The position numbers and the translations under genes were made by a program. The notes under the pieces are model-generated. The model saw only the letters and a list, made by a program, of their open reading frames with translations, did no database searches and was not told where the DNA came from. Positions 1-8,255 of a DNA stretch of 64,000 nucleotides are shown in pieces (positions within the stretch are counted from its first letter, which is position 1; each line of letters opens with the position of its first letter). Location of the stretch: the NCBI RefSeq assembly GCF_000717655.1, contig NZ_JNZY01000024.1, forward strand, positions 1 through 64,000, given 5' to 3'. The stretch is from Streptomyces katrae (GTDB lineage Bacteria; Actinomycetota; Actinomycetes; Streptomycetales; Streptomycetaceae).

Positions 1-203
1 AGCACATGATCCAGACGAAGGCCGTTTCCGCGTACGGCGGTTACCGAACCGAGTGATCAAGTACGAGGCACCGTTCGACCTCGGACGTTAAAGATCAAGA
101 TAGGCCATGTGTCGAAAGTGCTGCCATGCGCCTGAGCCGTGTGCGCCAAGGCTGAGTGCAACTCGGTGGCGCCTGGAAGGGGAAGTGAGGAAGGATCACA
201 CGC

Positions 204-587
204 ATGGTTTCGGTATTGCAGAACGTGGCGATTGACTGTGCGGATGCCTACGGGCTGGCCCGGTTCTGGAGCAGAGTGACTGACCGTCCACTACATCCGG
301 AGGACAAACCGGGTGACCGGGAGACTCAGGTGCTGCTGGCGGAGGGCCCAGTGCTGTACTTCAACCAGGTGCCCGAGGCCAAGAAGGTCAAGAACCGGAT
401 CCATCTGTGTTTGCGGCCTGAGACATCACGTGAGCAGGAGGTGGAACGGCTGCTGGGCCTCGGTGCCACCCTTGTCACCGATCACCGGAATCCCGATGGC
501 TCTGGGTGGGCAGTCCTTGCTGACCCCGAGGGCAACGAATTCTGCGTTCTCCGCAGTGAGTCCGACCGAGCCGCGATGAGTTCCTGA
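204..587 (+). CDS. VOC-family (glyoxalase-like) protein
   Basis: A 127-residue single-domain protein of the vicinal-oxygen-chelate superfamily. It begins with the beta-alpha pattern typical of the actinobacterial Glyoxalase_6 group (VLQNVAIDCADA then LARFWSRVTDRPL) and ends with the usual GSGWAVLADPEGNEFCVL strand, whose late Glu is a common metal ligand. Members bind a metal and act on small molecules (dioxygenases, glyoxalases, drug-binding proteins), but substrate cannot be read from sequence. The ATG is preceded by a good GAGGAAGGA ribosome site. No operon partner: the next element downstream is a decayed transposase on the other strand. Family assignment is firm, function unknown. Confidence 0.85.
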   Translation: MVSVLQNVAIDCADAYGLARFWSRVTDRPLHPEDKPGDRETQVLLAEGPVLYFNQVPEAKKVKNRIHLCLRPETSREQEVERLLGLGATLVTDHRNPDGSGWAVLADPEGNEFCVLRSESDRAAMSS

Positions 588-627
588 CGCCCACGCGCAA
601 TCCTGACCGGTTTCGTATGACCGCTGG

Positions 628-898
628 TCACAGCCACTCGTTGATGGCCGCTACGAGGACGGTCGCCTCGTAGCGGACCGCGAGCTTGTCGTACCTTGCG
701 GGCTTGGTCTGCCTTGTCCGGGATGGCGCAGCGGATTCCCCGGCGGCGCAGGTAAGCGCGGTTCTTGCGGGAGGCGTACGCCTTGTCGGCCCGCACGCGG
801 TCAGGGCGGACGCGTGGCCGGCCCGGCCCGGTGCGGACTGCGCCTCGCTGGTGCCGATCTTGTAAGACCGCCACCTGCCAGGTGCCAGGCGAAGTCAT
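628..898 (-). pseudogene. IS5-type transposase C-terminal remnant with internal deletion
   Basis: On the minus strand a transposase-like stretch is readable: RPRVRPDRVRADKAYASR, then LRRRGIRCAIPDKADQARK, the familiar DDE-transposase C-terminal block of streptomycete IS5-family elements. Immediately after, the frame shifts and continues as RYDKLAVRYEATVLVAAI then NEWL and stop, the normal end of the same protein. The segment that normally lies between (GRP..D...Y..R...E..INRLK region) is missing, so an internal deletion removed about 35-40 codons and broke the frame. The N-terminal two thirds and terminal inverted repeats are absent. It is a dead insertion-sequence relic. Confidence 0.7.
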
Positions 899-899
899 G

Positions 900-1418
900 T
901 CACACCGGGTTCTCGGAGCGGCTGCATCCGTACCTGTTGGTCATGTCGTACTCGTGGCCGACCAGGATGCGTGCGCCGCAGGCGGCGCAGACCGCGGGCG
1001 TCACCGGGTTCACCCGCAGGACGTAGGTGTTCTCCAGGGCCAGGACGGCGTCCACGGACTCCTTGCCGTGCTCCTTGATGCCCTGTCCGATGAACTCGAA
1101 GGCGCCGTACTGGGCCCCGCACTCGCAGTCGATGCGGTTGGAGTGGGCGGGCCCGATGTCCTTGACCCCCAGCTCCGAGGTGATCCTCTCCCGCTCCTCG
1201 CGCGATACGGGCTCCATGCCCCGGTCCTTGACCCGTCTCGGGCTCCAGTACCACGCCTTGAACGCCTCGGCCTGTCCGTGGGAGAGGTAGAACGTCACCG
1301 ATCTGCCGGCCTTCAACGCGTCCTGCACGGCCGCCACGACCGCGCTGTCGTCCCCCGACATCACGATCCTTCCGTCGCGGACCACGGCATCGATCTCGGC
1401 GAGCGAACCGCTCTTCAT
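900..1418 (-). CDS. Hypothetical protein with paired Cys motifs
   Basis: A 172-residue protein that I cannot assign to a named family. The N-terminal third looks soluble and mixed alpha/beta (MKSGSLAEIDAVVRDGRIVM). The C-terminal half carries two Cys clusters, CECG and CAACG, separated by about 45 residues, followed by a further Cys near the end (NRYGCSRSE); this suggests a structural zinc site, as in zinc-ribbon-like proteins. The start was chosen at the ATG preceded by GGAAGGA; longer upstream readings in the same frame lack a ribosome site and become Arg/Pro rich. It is divergent from the hemerythrin gene, with about 280 bases between them. Confidence 0.6.
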   Translation of the reverse strand: MKSGSLAEIDAVVRDGRIVMSGDDSAVVAAVQDALKAGRSVTFYLSHGQAEAFKAWYWSPRRVKDRGMEPVSREERERITSELGVKDIGPAHSNRIDCECGAQYGAFEFIGQGIKEHGKESVDAVLALENTYVLRVNPVTPAVCAACGARILVGHEYDMTNRYGCSRSENPV

Positions 1419-1698
1419 GGGCGTCCTTCCGGTGGGCTCCGTCGGCTCCGACCGTTCGATGCTCACCCGTGACCGCGCCGTCGGCCAGCGGGGGCGGGCG
1501 ACCGGGGCGTCCCCGTCCTCCACCGAGCCGAGTGGCCGCACCGAGGACTGGTACTGCAACGCCGCCGCCACTGCTCCAGGCGGGCGTCTCCCCGTGTGTC
1601 CTCCACGACAAGCACGATCCGCGGCGCGCGGGCGGGCAATGGTTGCGCTGGTGCCCGGTCGGCACCGTTGCTCGTACGCCACGACCCAGGAGACGGCG

Positions 1699-2175
1699 AT
1701 GGACGCGATCGTACTGCTGCGCGAGGACCACAAGACGGTCGAGAAGCTGTTCAAGAGGTTCGAGAAGAGCGGCGACGACGCTCTCACCGAGCGGCGGAAA
1801 ATTGCCGACGAGGTGATCGAAGAACTGACCGTGCACGCCTGGATCGAGGAGCAGATCTTCTACCCCGCCGCCCGCGAGGCCGCCCCCGACACCACCGACC
1901 ACATTCTGGAGAGCATCGAGGAGCATCACGCCGTGGTGTGGATGCTGTCCGAGCTCAAGGGTATGGACCCTTCCGACGAACGCTTCAAGGCCAAGATGAG
2001 CGTCCTGATGGAGAACGTACGGCACCACGTCGAAGAGGAAGAGCAGGAGTGGTTCCCCGACGTCCGCAAGGCAATGGGGCGCAATCGGCTCACCGAACTC
2101 GGCGACCAGCTCGAAGCCGCGAAGAAGAAGGCCCCGAAGGACCCCCTCGCAGTACCCAGCGCGACCGACGGATGA
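1699..2175 (+). CDS. Hemerythrin HHE domain protein
   Basis: A 158-residue cytoplasmic four-helix protein of the hemerythrin/HHE family, which binds a di-iron centre and is used for oxygen, NO or oxidant sensing and iron handling. Expected metal-ligand positions are visible in order: LLREDHKTVEKLF, the HAWIEEQIFYP helix, EEHHAVVWMLSEL and HHVEEEEQEWFP. The tail after about residue 135 is Lys-rich and probably disordered. The ATG follows the purine-rich stretch CAGGAGACGGCG; an in-frame reading further upstream is Arg/Pro-rich and not protein-like. It belongs with the other small redox/stress genes of this region. Physiological role not determinable. Confidence 0.88.
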   Translation: MDAIVLLREDHKTVEKLFKRFEKSGDDALTERRKIADEVIEELTVHAWIEEQIFYPAAREAAPDTTDHILESIEEHHAVVWMLSELKGMDPSDERFKAKMSVLMENVRHHVEEEEQEWFPDVRKAMGRNRLTELGDQLEAAKKKAPKDPLAVPSATDG

Positions 2176-2211
2176 GCGGCCGGCCCGGGCCACTGCGGGC
2201 AGCCGACTCGA

Positions 2212-2526
2212 TCAGTCGGATTCACTCGCGAGTTGCAGGGCGAGCTCCTGCAGGATCTCCTGCGCAGACATCCCCGACTCCGTCTGGTCGAATGCGTCTG
2301 CGACCGCCTCGAAGGCCAGCACGAACCCGCTGATCAGGTCGCTGAGGGGCCCGGACAGCTGATCCAGCATGGCGAATCCGATCTCGGCCGCATCAGCTTC
2401 GGCAGGCACGAGGAACTCCGCCGGCGTGACCTCACCGAGCAGCGAGGAGACGTAGTCCGTTCCGATACCGGTGCGCACGCCCGTGAGGGCCGCGATGGCC
2501 TTGAGTTTGATCTCGTTCCCGGTCAT
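2212..2526 (-). CDS. Hypothetical protein, 104 aa
   Basis: A short, acidic, helix-rich protein without transmembrane segments or Cys, ending in ELALQLASESD. The N-terminus (MTGNEIKLKAIAALTGVRTG) and the regular amphipathic pattern through LLGEVTPAEFLVPAEADAAE look like a real soluble protein rather than a shadow frame, and codon third positions are G/C as in neighbouring genes. I do not recognise a family. It converges with the hemerythrin gene, with only about 36 bases between the stops. The ribosome site before the ATG is weak, so a start further upstream is possible, though the upstream in-frame sequence is Arg/Pro-rich and unconvincing. Confidence 0.5.
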   Translation of the reverse strand: MTGNEIKLKAIAALTGVRTGIGTDYVSSLLGEVTPAEFLVPAEADAAEIGFAMLDQLSGPLSDLISGFVLAFEAVADAFDQTESGMSAQEILQELALQLASESD

Positions 2527-2723
2527 CTCGCGAGCGTACGGCGGAGCTCCCCGCGAGGGCGGTTGACGTGCCGCGAGCCCCGATCGGGAGGTCCGGGCGC
2601 GGCCCCGCGGACGTCTCGAGCGTGCGTGACCGGGTAGGCGTACGGCAGAACTGCGGTCGGCGGCTGGAACCGGGCTGCGCAAGGGCCCAGGAGCTCGACG
2701 AGTGGGTAGAGGGAGGTGCGCCC

Positions 2724-2960
2724 ATGGGCGGCGCAAACGAGAACAACGACGGGACGGTACGGCGGCCTCGGATGCAGCACGAAGGGGGTACCGCGGACGA
2801 GCACGGGCGAACCCCGGGGGTTCCCTCGCGCACGGGCACCGGGGCCCAGCCGCCGGCAGACGCGGAGCGGGTGGCCAGGGCCAATGAACGCAGGACCAGG
2901 ACCGTCCGTGGACTCAAGCGGGACGAGATCGACCAGCAGGAGCGCGACTGGCCTCGGTAG
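2724..2960 (+). CDS. Small hydrophilic hypothetical protein, 78 aa
   Basis: Begins at an ATG preceded by GGGAGGT at 2711-2717 with correct spacing, which is the main reason to accept it. The product is highly hydrophilic and probably disordered: MGGANENNDGTVRRPRMQ at the start and ERRTRTVRGLKRDEIDQQER near the end, with a charged helical C-terminus. No domain is recognised. It lies alone between a minus-strand hypothetical gene and ppk2, about 200 bases upstream of the latter. Confidence 0.5.
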   Translation: MGGANENNDGTVRRPRMQHEGGTADEHGRTPGVPSRTGTGAQPPADAERVARANERRTRTVRGLKRDEIDQQERDWPR

Positions 2961-3162
2961 CGACTCGGCCGCGCCCTCCGGACCCAGCCGGGCGACCGCG
3001 TCGATTCTTTCGTGCGTCCGAGTGGTCCATCGGCGGCAGCCGCCGGCGGTAACAGGTCCGTTGCCTCCACTCCACTCTCAGTCACGGCCGCCCCTCGCGG
3101 CAACAGACCCACCCGCACCCCCGTTCGGAGCATCAAAGCCGTGTGCGGGGTACACGCAGGGC

Positions 3163-4203
3163 ATGAACGAGGAACAGGGCGGCCCGCGGCCCGAGGAGGT
3201 GCTGCTCGCTGGTCTGAGCGTGGACGCGACCCGGCCGGAGCAGCCGGTGTTGCTGGACGGATCCGGAGCTCCGATCCGGACCTGGCGCGAGAACTACCCC
3301 TACGAGCGGAAAGTCCGGCGGGCGGAATACGAGCGGACGAAGCGGATCCTGCAGATCGAACTGCTGAAGCTGCAGCGCTGGGTCAAGGACACCGGGGCCC
3401 GCGTGGTGGTGATCTGCGAGGGCAGGGACGCGGCGGGCAAAGGCGGCACCATCCAGCGATTCACGGAACGGCTCAACCCCCGTGGCGCACGCATCGTGGC
3501 CCTGGACAAGCCGAGCGAGCGGGAAGCCGGCCAGTGGTACTTCCAGCGCTACATCGCGCACCTGCCCGATCGCGGGGAGATCGTCTTCTTCGACCGTTCC
3601 TGGTACAACCGCGCCGGCGTGGAGAAGGTCATGGGCTTCTGCACCGAGGCCGAGTACCAGCGGTTCCTCCACCAGTGTCCGGCCTTCGAAGCGATGCTCG
3701 TCGAGGACGGCATCCTGCTGGTCAAGTTCTGGTTCTCGGTCTCCCGCGCCGAACAGCGCACCCGCTTCGCGATCCGCCAGGTCGACCCCGTACGCCAGTG
3801 GAAGCTCTCGTCCACCGATGTGGCGTCCCTGGACCGTTGGGACGCCTACACCACCGCCAAGATCGAGATGTTCCGCGCCACTGACACCGTCCATGCCCCC
3901 TGGACCGTGGTCAAGAGCAACGACAAGCGGCGCGGGCGGCTGGAGGCCATGCGCAGCCTGCTGTGGCGCCTGGACTACGCCAGTAAGGACGAGGCGGCCG
4001 TCGGCCGGCCCGACCCCCTGATCGTCGGCGCCGCCGACACCCTCCTCGAAACGGGGGAGGAACCCGCAGACCTCTCCCCCACTCCCCTGGGAGGACCGCC
4101 CACCGGCCCCGGGCACCACCCGGACACTCGGATGCCCCACGCCGGGATGCGTACAGCTGAGCGCCGCGCGGACCGGCAAGGGCGGACCCGGGATTCCGAC
4201 TGA
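3163..4203 (+). CDS. ppk2: Polyphosphate kinase 2 family protein
   Basis: A 346-residue PPK2-family enzyme, which moves phosphate between polyphosphate and nucleotides. The P-loop GRDAAGKGGT (about residues 87-96) and the Walker B/lid stretch VFFDRSWYNRAGVE (about 141-154) are intact, as is the preceding EYERTKRILQIELLKLQRWV helix typical of the one-domain short PPK2s. The catalytic core ends near residue 285; the last 60 residues are a Pro/Gly/Arg-rich tail not needed for catalysis and probably disordered. Whether it favours NDP or NMP as acceptor cannot be settled by eye. It stands alone and converges with the P450 gene 12 bases away, without an evident hairpin between them. Confidence 0.93.
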   Translation: MNEEQGGPRPEEVLLAGLSVDATRPEQPVLLDGSGAPIRTWRENYPYERKVRRAEYERTKRILQIELLKLQRWVKDTGARVVVICEGRDAAGKGGTIQRFTERLNPRGARIVALDKPSEREAGQWYFQRYIAHLPDRGEIVFFDRSWYNRAGVEKVMGFCTEAEYQRFLHQCPAFEAMLVEDGILLVKFWFSVSRAEQRTRFAIRQVDPVRQWKLSSTDVASLDRWDAYTTAKIEMFRATDTVHAPWTVVKSNDKRRGRLEAMRSLLWRLDYASKDEAAVGRPDPLIVGAADTLLETGEEPADLSPTPLGGPPTGPGHHPDTRMPHAGMRTAERRADRQGRTRDSD

Positions 4204-4215
4204 CCGTCACACTCG

Positions 4216-5484
4216 CTAACCCAATACACCGGACCGGGCTGCGGTGAGGACGAATCCGCTGCGCGGGCGGGTCGGGACCCGGGACAGTGGAATGGACAGG
4301 TCCTGTTCGGGGACGTCGAAGTCGAGTGCGGCGAGTTCCGCTGCGAACGTGGCCAGCACGGCGACGGTGACGTCCTCGCCGGGGCAGCGGTGACCTCGAG
4401 CGGGGTCCCCACCTCCTTGCGGGATGAGCTCGTCGGCACCGGGTTCCCGTCCGGCGAAACGCTGGGGATCGAAGCGGTACGGGGCGTCCCACCGTTCGGG
4501 GTCGTGGTTGTGCCCGTACAGGTCGAGCAGGACCAGGGTGTCCTTCGCGATGGCCTCGCCCTGCCAGGTCAGGTCGGTCGCGGCCAGGCCGCCGACGAAC
4601 GGGGCGAAGGGATAGAAGCGCCGCACCTCGTGGGCGAACGCGCGCGCGTACTGCCCTTCGGTGTCCTTGCGGAGCAGCTCCCGGTGGGCCGGCCAGCGGT
4701 GCAGGGCGTGCGCGGCGAAGGCGGCGAACCAGGCGATGGCGACGGTGGGCCGGATGATGTTGAGCAGTTCGACGGCTGCCGTGTGCGGGTCGAGCAGCCG
4801 GCCGTCGGCGTCACGGTGCCAGGCCACCGTCTCGAACGCGGTGCCGCCGTCGCCCGCCGGCTCCTCTCCCTCGCGGGCGGCGCGGACCAGGGCGGCGAGG
4901 GCCTCCTCCTGGCGTGCGCGGGCGGCGCGGGCGCGCCAGTGCCGGGCTCCGAGGGTGGCGAAGCCGTCGACCATGGCCGTGCAGTCCTCGGCCATCTGCC
5001 GGGCGTCCCCGTCGGAGAGCCTGAGACCCACCCACGTGCAGACGGAGCGGGCCAGGATGCGCGCGGTCTCGTCGAACAGCACGACGCGTCGGCCACCGCC
5101 CCAGCCGCTGACCGCCTCGGACCATTGAAGGGCCACCTGCTCGGCCAGCGCGGCCACTCCCGCTCCGTCCTTGAGGAGCGCGAGGAACATCGCCTTGCGG
5201 GCGCGGTGGGCATCGCCGTCCAGGGTGTGTACGGCACCTTGCCCGAAGAGTGTGTCGAGCACGGGGTCGGGAAGGGCGAAGGTCCGCCGGATGTGCCGCT
5301 CGTCGTAGAAGAAGCCGATGGCCGCCGGCCCGCGCAGCGCGATCGCCGGCCGGCCGAGCAGCCTGGTCCTGACCGGCCCGCCGTGGGTGGCACGCATCCG
5401 GTCGGGCAGCCAGGCGTAGCCGCGGGCCAGGAGAGGCAGGGTGCTGTCGGTCCAGGGGGCGAGGGTCGTCTTGAGTGGAGACAT
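4216..5484 (-). CDS. CYP152-family cytochrome P450 (fatty acid peroxygenase/decarboxylase type)
   Basis: A 422-residue P450 of the H2O2-using CYP152 group. The heme ligand is C367 in GHRCPGED, preceded by IPQGGGD as in this family. The I-helix lacks the usual acid-alcohol pair and instead carries IIRPTVAIAW with R245-P246, the arginine that binds the substrate carboxylate and lets peroxide reach the heme. At the position that separates alpha/beta hydroxylases (Gln) from the terminal-alkene-forming OleT type (His), this protein reads LFGQGAVHTLDG, that is His (H86). It therefore looks more like a decarboxylating OleT-type enzyme than a BSbeta-type hydroxylase, though that residue alone is not decisive. 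Monocistronic on the minus strand. Confidence 0.9.
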   Translation of the reverse strand: MSPLKTTLAPWTDSTLPLLARGYAWLPDRMRATHGGPVRTRLLGRPAIALRGPAAIGFFYDERHIRRTFALPDPVLDTLFGQGAVHTLDGDAHRARKAMFLALLKDGAGVAALAEQVALQWSEAVSGWGGGRRVVLFDETARILARSVCTWVGLRLSDGDARQMAEDCTAMVDGFATLGARHWRARAARARQEEALAALVRAAREGEEPAGDGGTAFETVAWHRDADGRLLDPHTAAVELLNIIRPTVAIAWFAAFAAHALHRWPAHRELLRKDTEGQYARAFAHEVRRFYPFAPFVGGLAATDLTWQGEAIAKDTLVLLDLYGHNHDPERWDAPYRFDPQRFAGREPGADELIPQGGGDPARGHRCPGEDVTVAVLATFAAELAALDFDVPEQDLSIPLSRVPTRPRSGFVLTAARSGVLG

Positions 5485-5639
5485 ATTCGTCGGCTACCCC
5501 TCAGGTCCGCCCGCACACCGGGCACCCGTCCGACCACTCCGTTCGGCGTACACCCGCGCTTCATCTCCCCCTCGCGGACGGGACGTACCCCCCGGCCGGG
5601 TAGCAGTCCACCAGCGGGGCCGATGAGGCATCCTGCCAG

Positions 5640-5774
5640 GAAGGCGACGCAGCCGGGCACGCCATCGAGTGCCTCGCCGAGGAGTCGGGGCGTAGCGATG
5701 TAGCGGTCGATGTACTGGTCAACAACGCGGCCACCGGTACCGCCACCCTGACCTCAGTACAGCCCTTGAACGCA
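5640..5774 (+). pseudogene. Short-chain dehydrogenase fragment
   Basis: In one plus-strand frame the sequence reads GHAIECLAEESGRSDVAV followed by DVLVNNAATGTATLTS, which is the NNAG-type strand of short-chain dehydrogenases. There is no upstream Rossmann TGxxxGIG and no downstream YxxxK, so only about 45 codons survive. The rest of the 325-base stretch between the P450 start and the sixA remnant shows no other gene. Decayed fragment; short matches of this sort can arise by chance, so confidence is modest. Confidence 0.4.
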
Positions 5775-5809
5775 GGGCCGTACCTGCACTCGTACGTCGC
5801 GTGGGCGGC

Positions 5810-6330
5810 TCATTCAGGGCGGTCCGGGGGCCACAAGGCCGTCAGGGTGCCCAGGCCCCGGGCCAGTCCGTCCCAGCCGACCGGAAGGTCCACCACGACG
5901 ACGCCCGAGGTGGGCAAGCCCGACCTCAGCCGGCCCAGCAGCGCCGAGGGCCCCTCACCGCACAGCGCTGAGGCCAGTTCGTGCAGACCGGGGTTGTGAC
6001 CCACGACGGCAAGAGCGCCGAGGCCCCCCGCCATGGTCGGCCAGCACGGCCATCAACGCGCTCGGAGCCGCGTTGTAGAGCCGCTCGTCGTACACGGCGC
6101 GGCGGGTCCCCCAGCGCCGGCTCGACGAGCTGCCACGTCTGCCGTGTCCTCAGCGCCGGGGAGCACAGCACCAGCTCGGCCGAGAACGGGGACAGCTCCA
6201 GCCACCGGCCCGTCGCAGCCGCGTCTGCGCGCCACCGAGCGCTCAGCGCCCGCTCGAAGTCCTCCGTGCGCCCTTTGGGCACCGCCTTTGCATGACGTAT
6301 CAGCAAAAGTCGGCGCTGCCTCGCGTTCAC
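5810..6330 (-). pseudogene. sixA: sixA-like histidine phosphatase, frameshifted
   Basis: A SixA-type phosphohistidine phosphatase (histidine phosphatase superfamily) spread over three frames. The start has RRLLLIRHAKAVPKG with the catalytic RHA(K) motif, continuing to ELVLCSPALRTRQTWQLVEPALG. The frame is then lost near 6100, where AVYDERLYNAAPSALMAVLADH is read in a second frame, and lost again near 6030 at a run of G, after which GALAVVGHNPGLHELASALC with the second catalytic His (GHNP) is read in a third frame to the stop at 5810. Two frame changes within 80 bases make it a pseudogene unless both are sequencing errors. The likely start is a GTG at 6330. An intact paralogue lies at 52148-52714. 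Confidence 0.7.
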
Positions 6331-6398
6331 GACGGCGGAGGGCGTCTCGTCGGACTCGGATTGCGGGGACGTGTGGGTCTCCTCCCCATGCTGCCGAC

Positions 6399-6644
6399 TC
6401 AGGTCATCAGGATGATGGCGTACGCGAGGAAGAACAGGGCGACCACCAGGGCCAGCAGGCAGATCGCCAGCAGGGGCCCCGTGGCCCAACCGCGTGAGAG
6501 GGGCCTGTACGGACCTGCCCCCGAGCCGGTGCTCGACTCCCCGGGCGGGGTCTCGCCCGGCGGGACGCCGCCACTGCCCTCTTGGGCGTCGGGTGGGGTC
6601 CACAGGCGCGGGTCGGGCTCGGAAGCCGGGTGCGATGCGGACAT
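6399..6644 (-). CDS. DUF6480 family small membrane protein
   Basis: An 81-residue protein with the actinobacterial DUF6480 layout: a polar N-terminus containing PDPRLWTPPDAQEG and the signature GGVPPGETPPGESS, followed by a single C-terminal transmembrane helix (PLLAICLLALVVALFFLAYA). The ATG is fixed by GAGGAGG eight bases upstream. The family has no known function; it is frequent in Streptomyces next to stress genes, as here. Confidence 0.85.
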   Translation of the reverse strand: MSASHPASEPDPRLWTPPDAQEGSGGVPPGETPPGESSTGSGAGPYRPLSRGWATGPLLAICLLALVVALFFLAYAIILMT

Positions 6645-7231
6645 GGCGTGCACCTCCTCGAAGCCGCTGTGCCTGTTCGAGGGCGCCGAGGCCGACCCGG
6701 CGCACAGGCACAAGCACGGCTACCCGGTGCCTACCCGCGGCCCGCCCGCTCACTCCTCGCGGGATGGGGCGACGAGTAGCACTGCGGGGCCGCCGCGCTT
6801 GGAGGAGGAGAGGTGAGGGCCCCGCCTCGCTGCCTTCCGATGCCCAGCGCGGTGAGCCACACCGCGTGCCTCGGGGCGAGAAGAGCACCTGGACGCCCAC
6901 CTCGCCCGCCAGCGGAAGTCGGCGCCCTACCCGCCCACCAAGACCATGATCCACCGGGCTCGACCTCCTACACCGCGCGATGCGGAGACACGGTCGAGGC
7001 CCGGTGCAGCGGACGACGGTGTGGGAGGTGGTCGGTGCGACGGAAGGGTGACGCGCCGCTTGGGCGGCCTATCCCTGTGGCCCAGCGACTTTCGGACATC
7101 TCGCTCCGATGCCGTGCGCAGAGGCACAAGGGGGGCTTTCGGGGGCAGGCGAGAGGGTGCCCATCCGTGCGCCGCCTGACCCGGCCGGCCCGGCCGGCCG
7201 CGCGCGGCGCTCGACTCAAGGAGGTTTCACG
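6645..7231. other. 587-base stretch without a recognised gene
   Basis: Open frames here on both strands are Arg/Pro/Gly-rich and lack ribosome sites or recognisable domains. The last part contains the AAGGAGG ribosome site of the emfourin gene (7219-7225) and presumably its promoter, and the first part the promoter of the minus-strand DUF6480 gene. I see no repeat or RNA gene. Confidence 0.5.
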
Positions 7232-7498
7232 ATGCTGATCACCGTCACCCGTACCGGCGGGTTCGCGGGCAGGGAACGGACCGCTTCCCTCGACACGGAG
7301 TACCGGAGCGACGGCGCCGAGCTGGAGCAGCTGGCCGAGCGAGCCCTGAGTGGTGAATGCCCCGCGGACCGGGACTCCGTGCCGGACGGGTTCAGCTACG
7401 TCGTCCACGTCGACGGCAAGCTGGTGGAGTTACGGGATCCGTACCTCACCGAGGAACAGCGGCAGCTGATCGCCACCGTCCTGGGCGAGGGCGCCTGA
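7232..7498 (+). CDS. Emfourin-like protealysin inhibitor, contains a TTA codon
   Basis: An 88-residue protein of the emfourin family, small inhibitors of protealysin-like M4 metalloproteases. The family pattern is complete: LITVTRTGGFAGRERTASLD at the start, a Leu-rich helix, PDGFSYVVHVDGKLVELRD and the terminal LTEEQRQLIATVLG. The ATG is set by AAGGAGG at 7219-7225. Codon 67 (7430-7432) is TTA, a rare leucine codon in Streptomyces that needs the developmentally controlled bldA tRNA, so translation is likely limited to later growth. No M4 protease gene is next to it; in many genomes the pair is adjacent. A strong hairpin follows at 7545. Confidence 0.82.
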   Translation: MLITVTRTGGFAGRERTASLDTEYRSDGAELEQLAERALSGECPADRDSVPDGFSYVVHVDGKLVELRDPYLTEEQRQLIATVLGEGA

Positions 7499-7544
7499 CC
7501 GTCCCTCCCGCCCGGCCGTGCCTCCCCGCGCAACGGCCCGACGG

Positions 7545-7582
7545 GGTCCCGTACCGGGCCCACCCGGGCCCGGTACGGGACC
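7545..7582. terminator. Bidirectional hairpin terminator
   Basis: A perfect 16-base inverted repeat (left arm GGTCCCGTACCGGGCC, 7545-7560; right arm 7567-7582) with a six-base loop lies between the convergent emfourin and DUF5133 genes. There is no T-tract, which is normal for streptomycete hairpins. Probably stops transcription from both sides. Confidence 0.8.
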
Positions 7583-7617
7583 GCCTGTGCCGGTGCCCTC
7601 CGAGTCGGGGCGAGCCG

Positions 7618-7851
7618 TCAGGCCACCGCCTCCGGGCCGTCCGCGACAGTGAGCCAGGCGGTGCCCATCCGTTCCCGGGCCGAGGCCAGCGCGGCGTCGA
7701 TGTCGCGCGTGCCGGTCGACACGCACAGCGTGTAGACCACGTCCTCCAGCCGCTGCCGCAGCGGTTCCCGACGGCCTCCGGCCTGGTGCTGCGACACCAC
7801 CTCGTACTCCTCCACCAGACGCGCCAGCACCGCAGGGTGAGCCATCAGCAC
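7618..7851 (-). CDS. DUF5133 domain protein
   Basis: A 77-residue protein with the DUF5133 pattern: MLMAHPAVLARLVEEYE at the start, then QRLEDVVYTLCVSTGTRDID and a short variable tail. The family is restricted to actinomycetes and has no assigned function. The GTG at 7849-7851 is taken as start because GAAGGAG lies at the right distance; the ATG two codons later is an alternative. Converges with the emfourin gene across a strong hairpin. Confidence 0.85.
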   Translation of the reverse strand: MLMAHPAVLARLVEEYEVVSQHQAGGRREPLRQRLEDVVYTLCVSTGTRDIDAALASARERMGTAWLTVADGPEAVA

Positions 7852-8255
7852 GATCTCGCTCCTTCACACGTCGCCTTCACGGGGCTGGAACGCCGCCCGT
7901 GCCTCGAGTGCCCCCGGCCGGGCGTCCCATGCGCCCCACGCGTCGTACTGGCCGATAGTGTGCGGTGGTTGGTGCGGTGAGCAGCCGCTGCTGCGGCCGG
8001 CCAGGCGTCCGCGCCGATCGACGCACCCCGCCCCGCGATCAGCGCTTGCCCGGCGGCGGGATCGGCGTTGTCGAGCGCGATCGGTCCGCCGCGCCGCCGG
8101 GCGGGTGCCCGCGGCCATGTTGATTGACTCCCTCATGCGCAGCGCGGTCATCGAAAGGCTACGGAAATCGAAGGCGACGGACGCCGGACGACGGACGACG
8201 GACGACGCCATGATCGAGGCCCGTTTCCGCCATGCGGCCATGCAGCGGGGTGGCA

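Noticed and set aside
4390..5703. 437-residue plus-strand open frame opposite the P450 gene
   Set aside because: Antisense shadow: Gly/Val/Arg-rich, no domain, while the minus strand encodes a complete CYP152.
7864..8241. 125-residue minus-strand frame upstream of DUF5133
   Set aside because: Arg/Ala-rich, no ribosome site, no domain and poor codon pattern.
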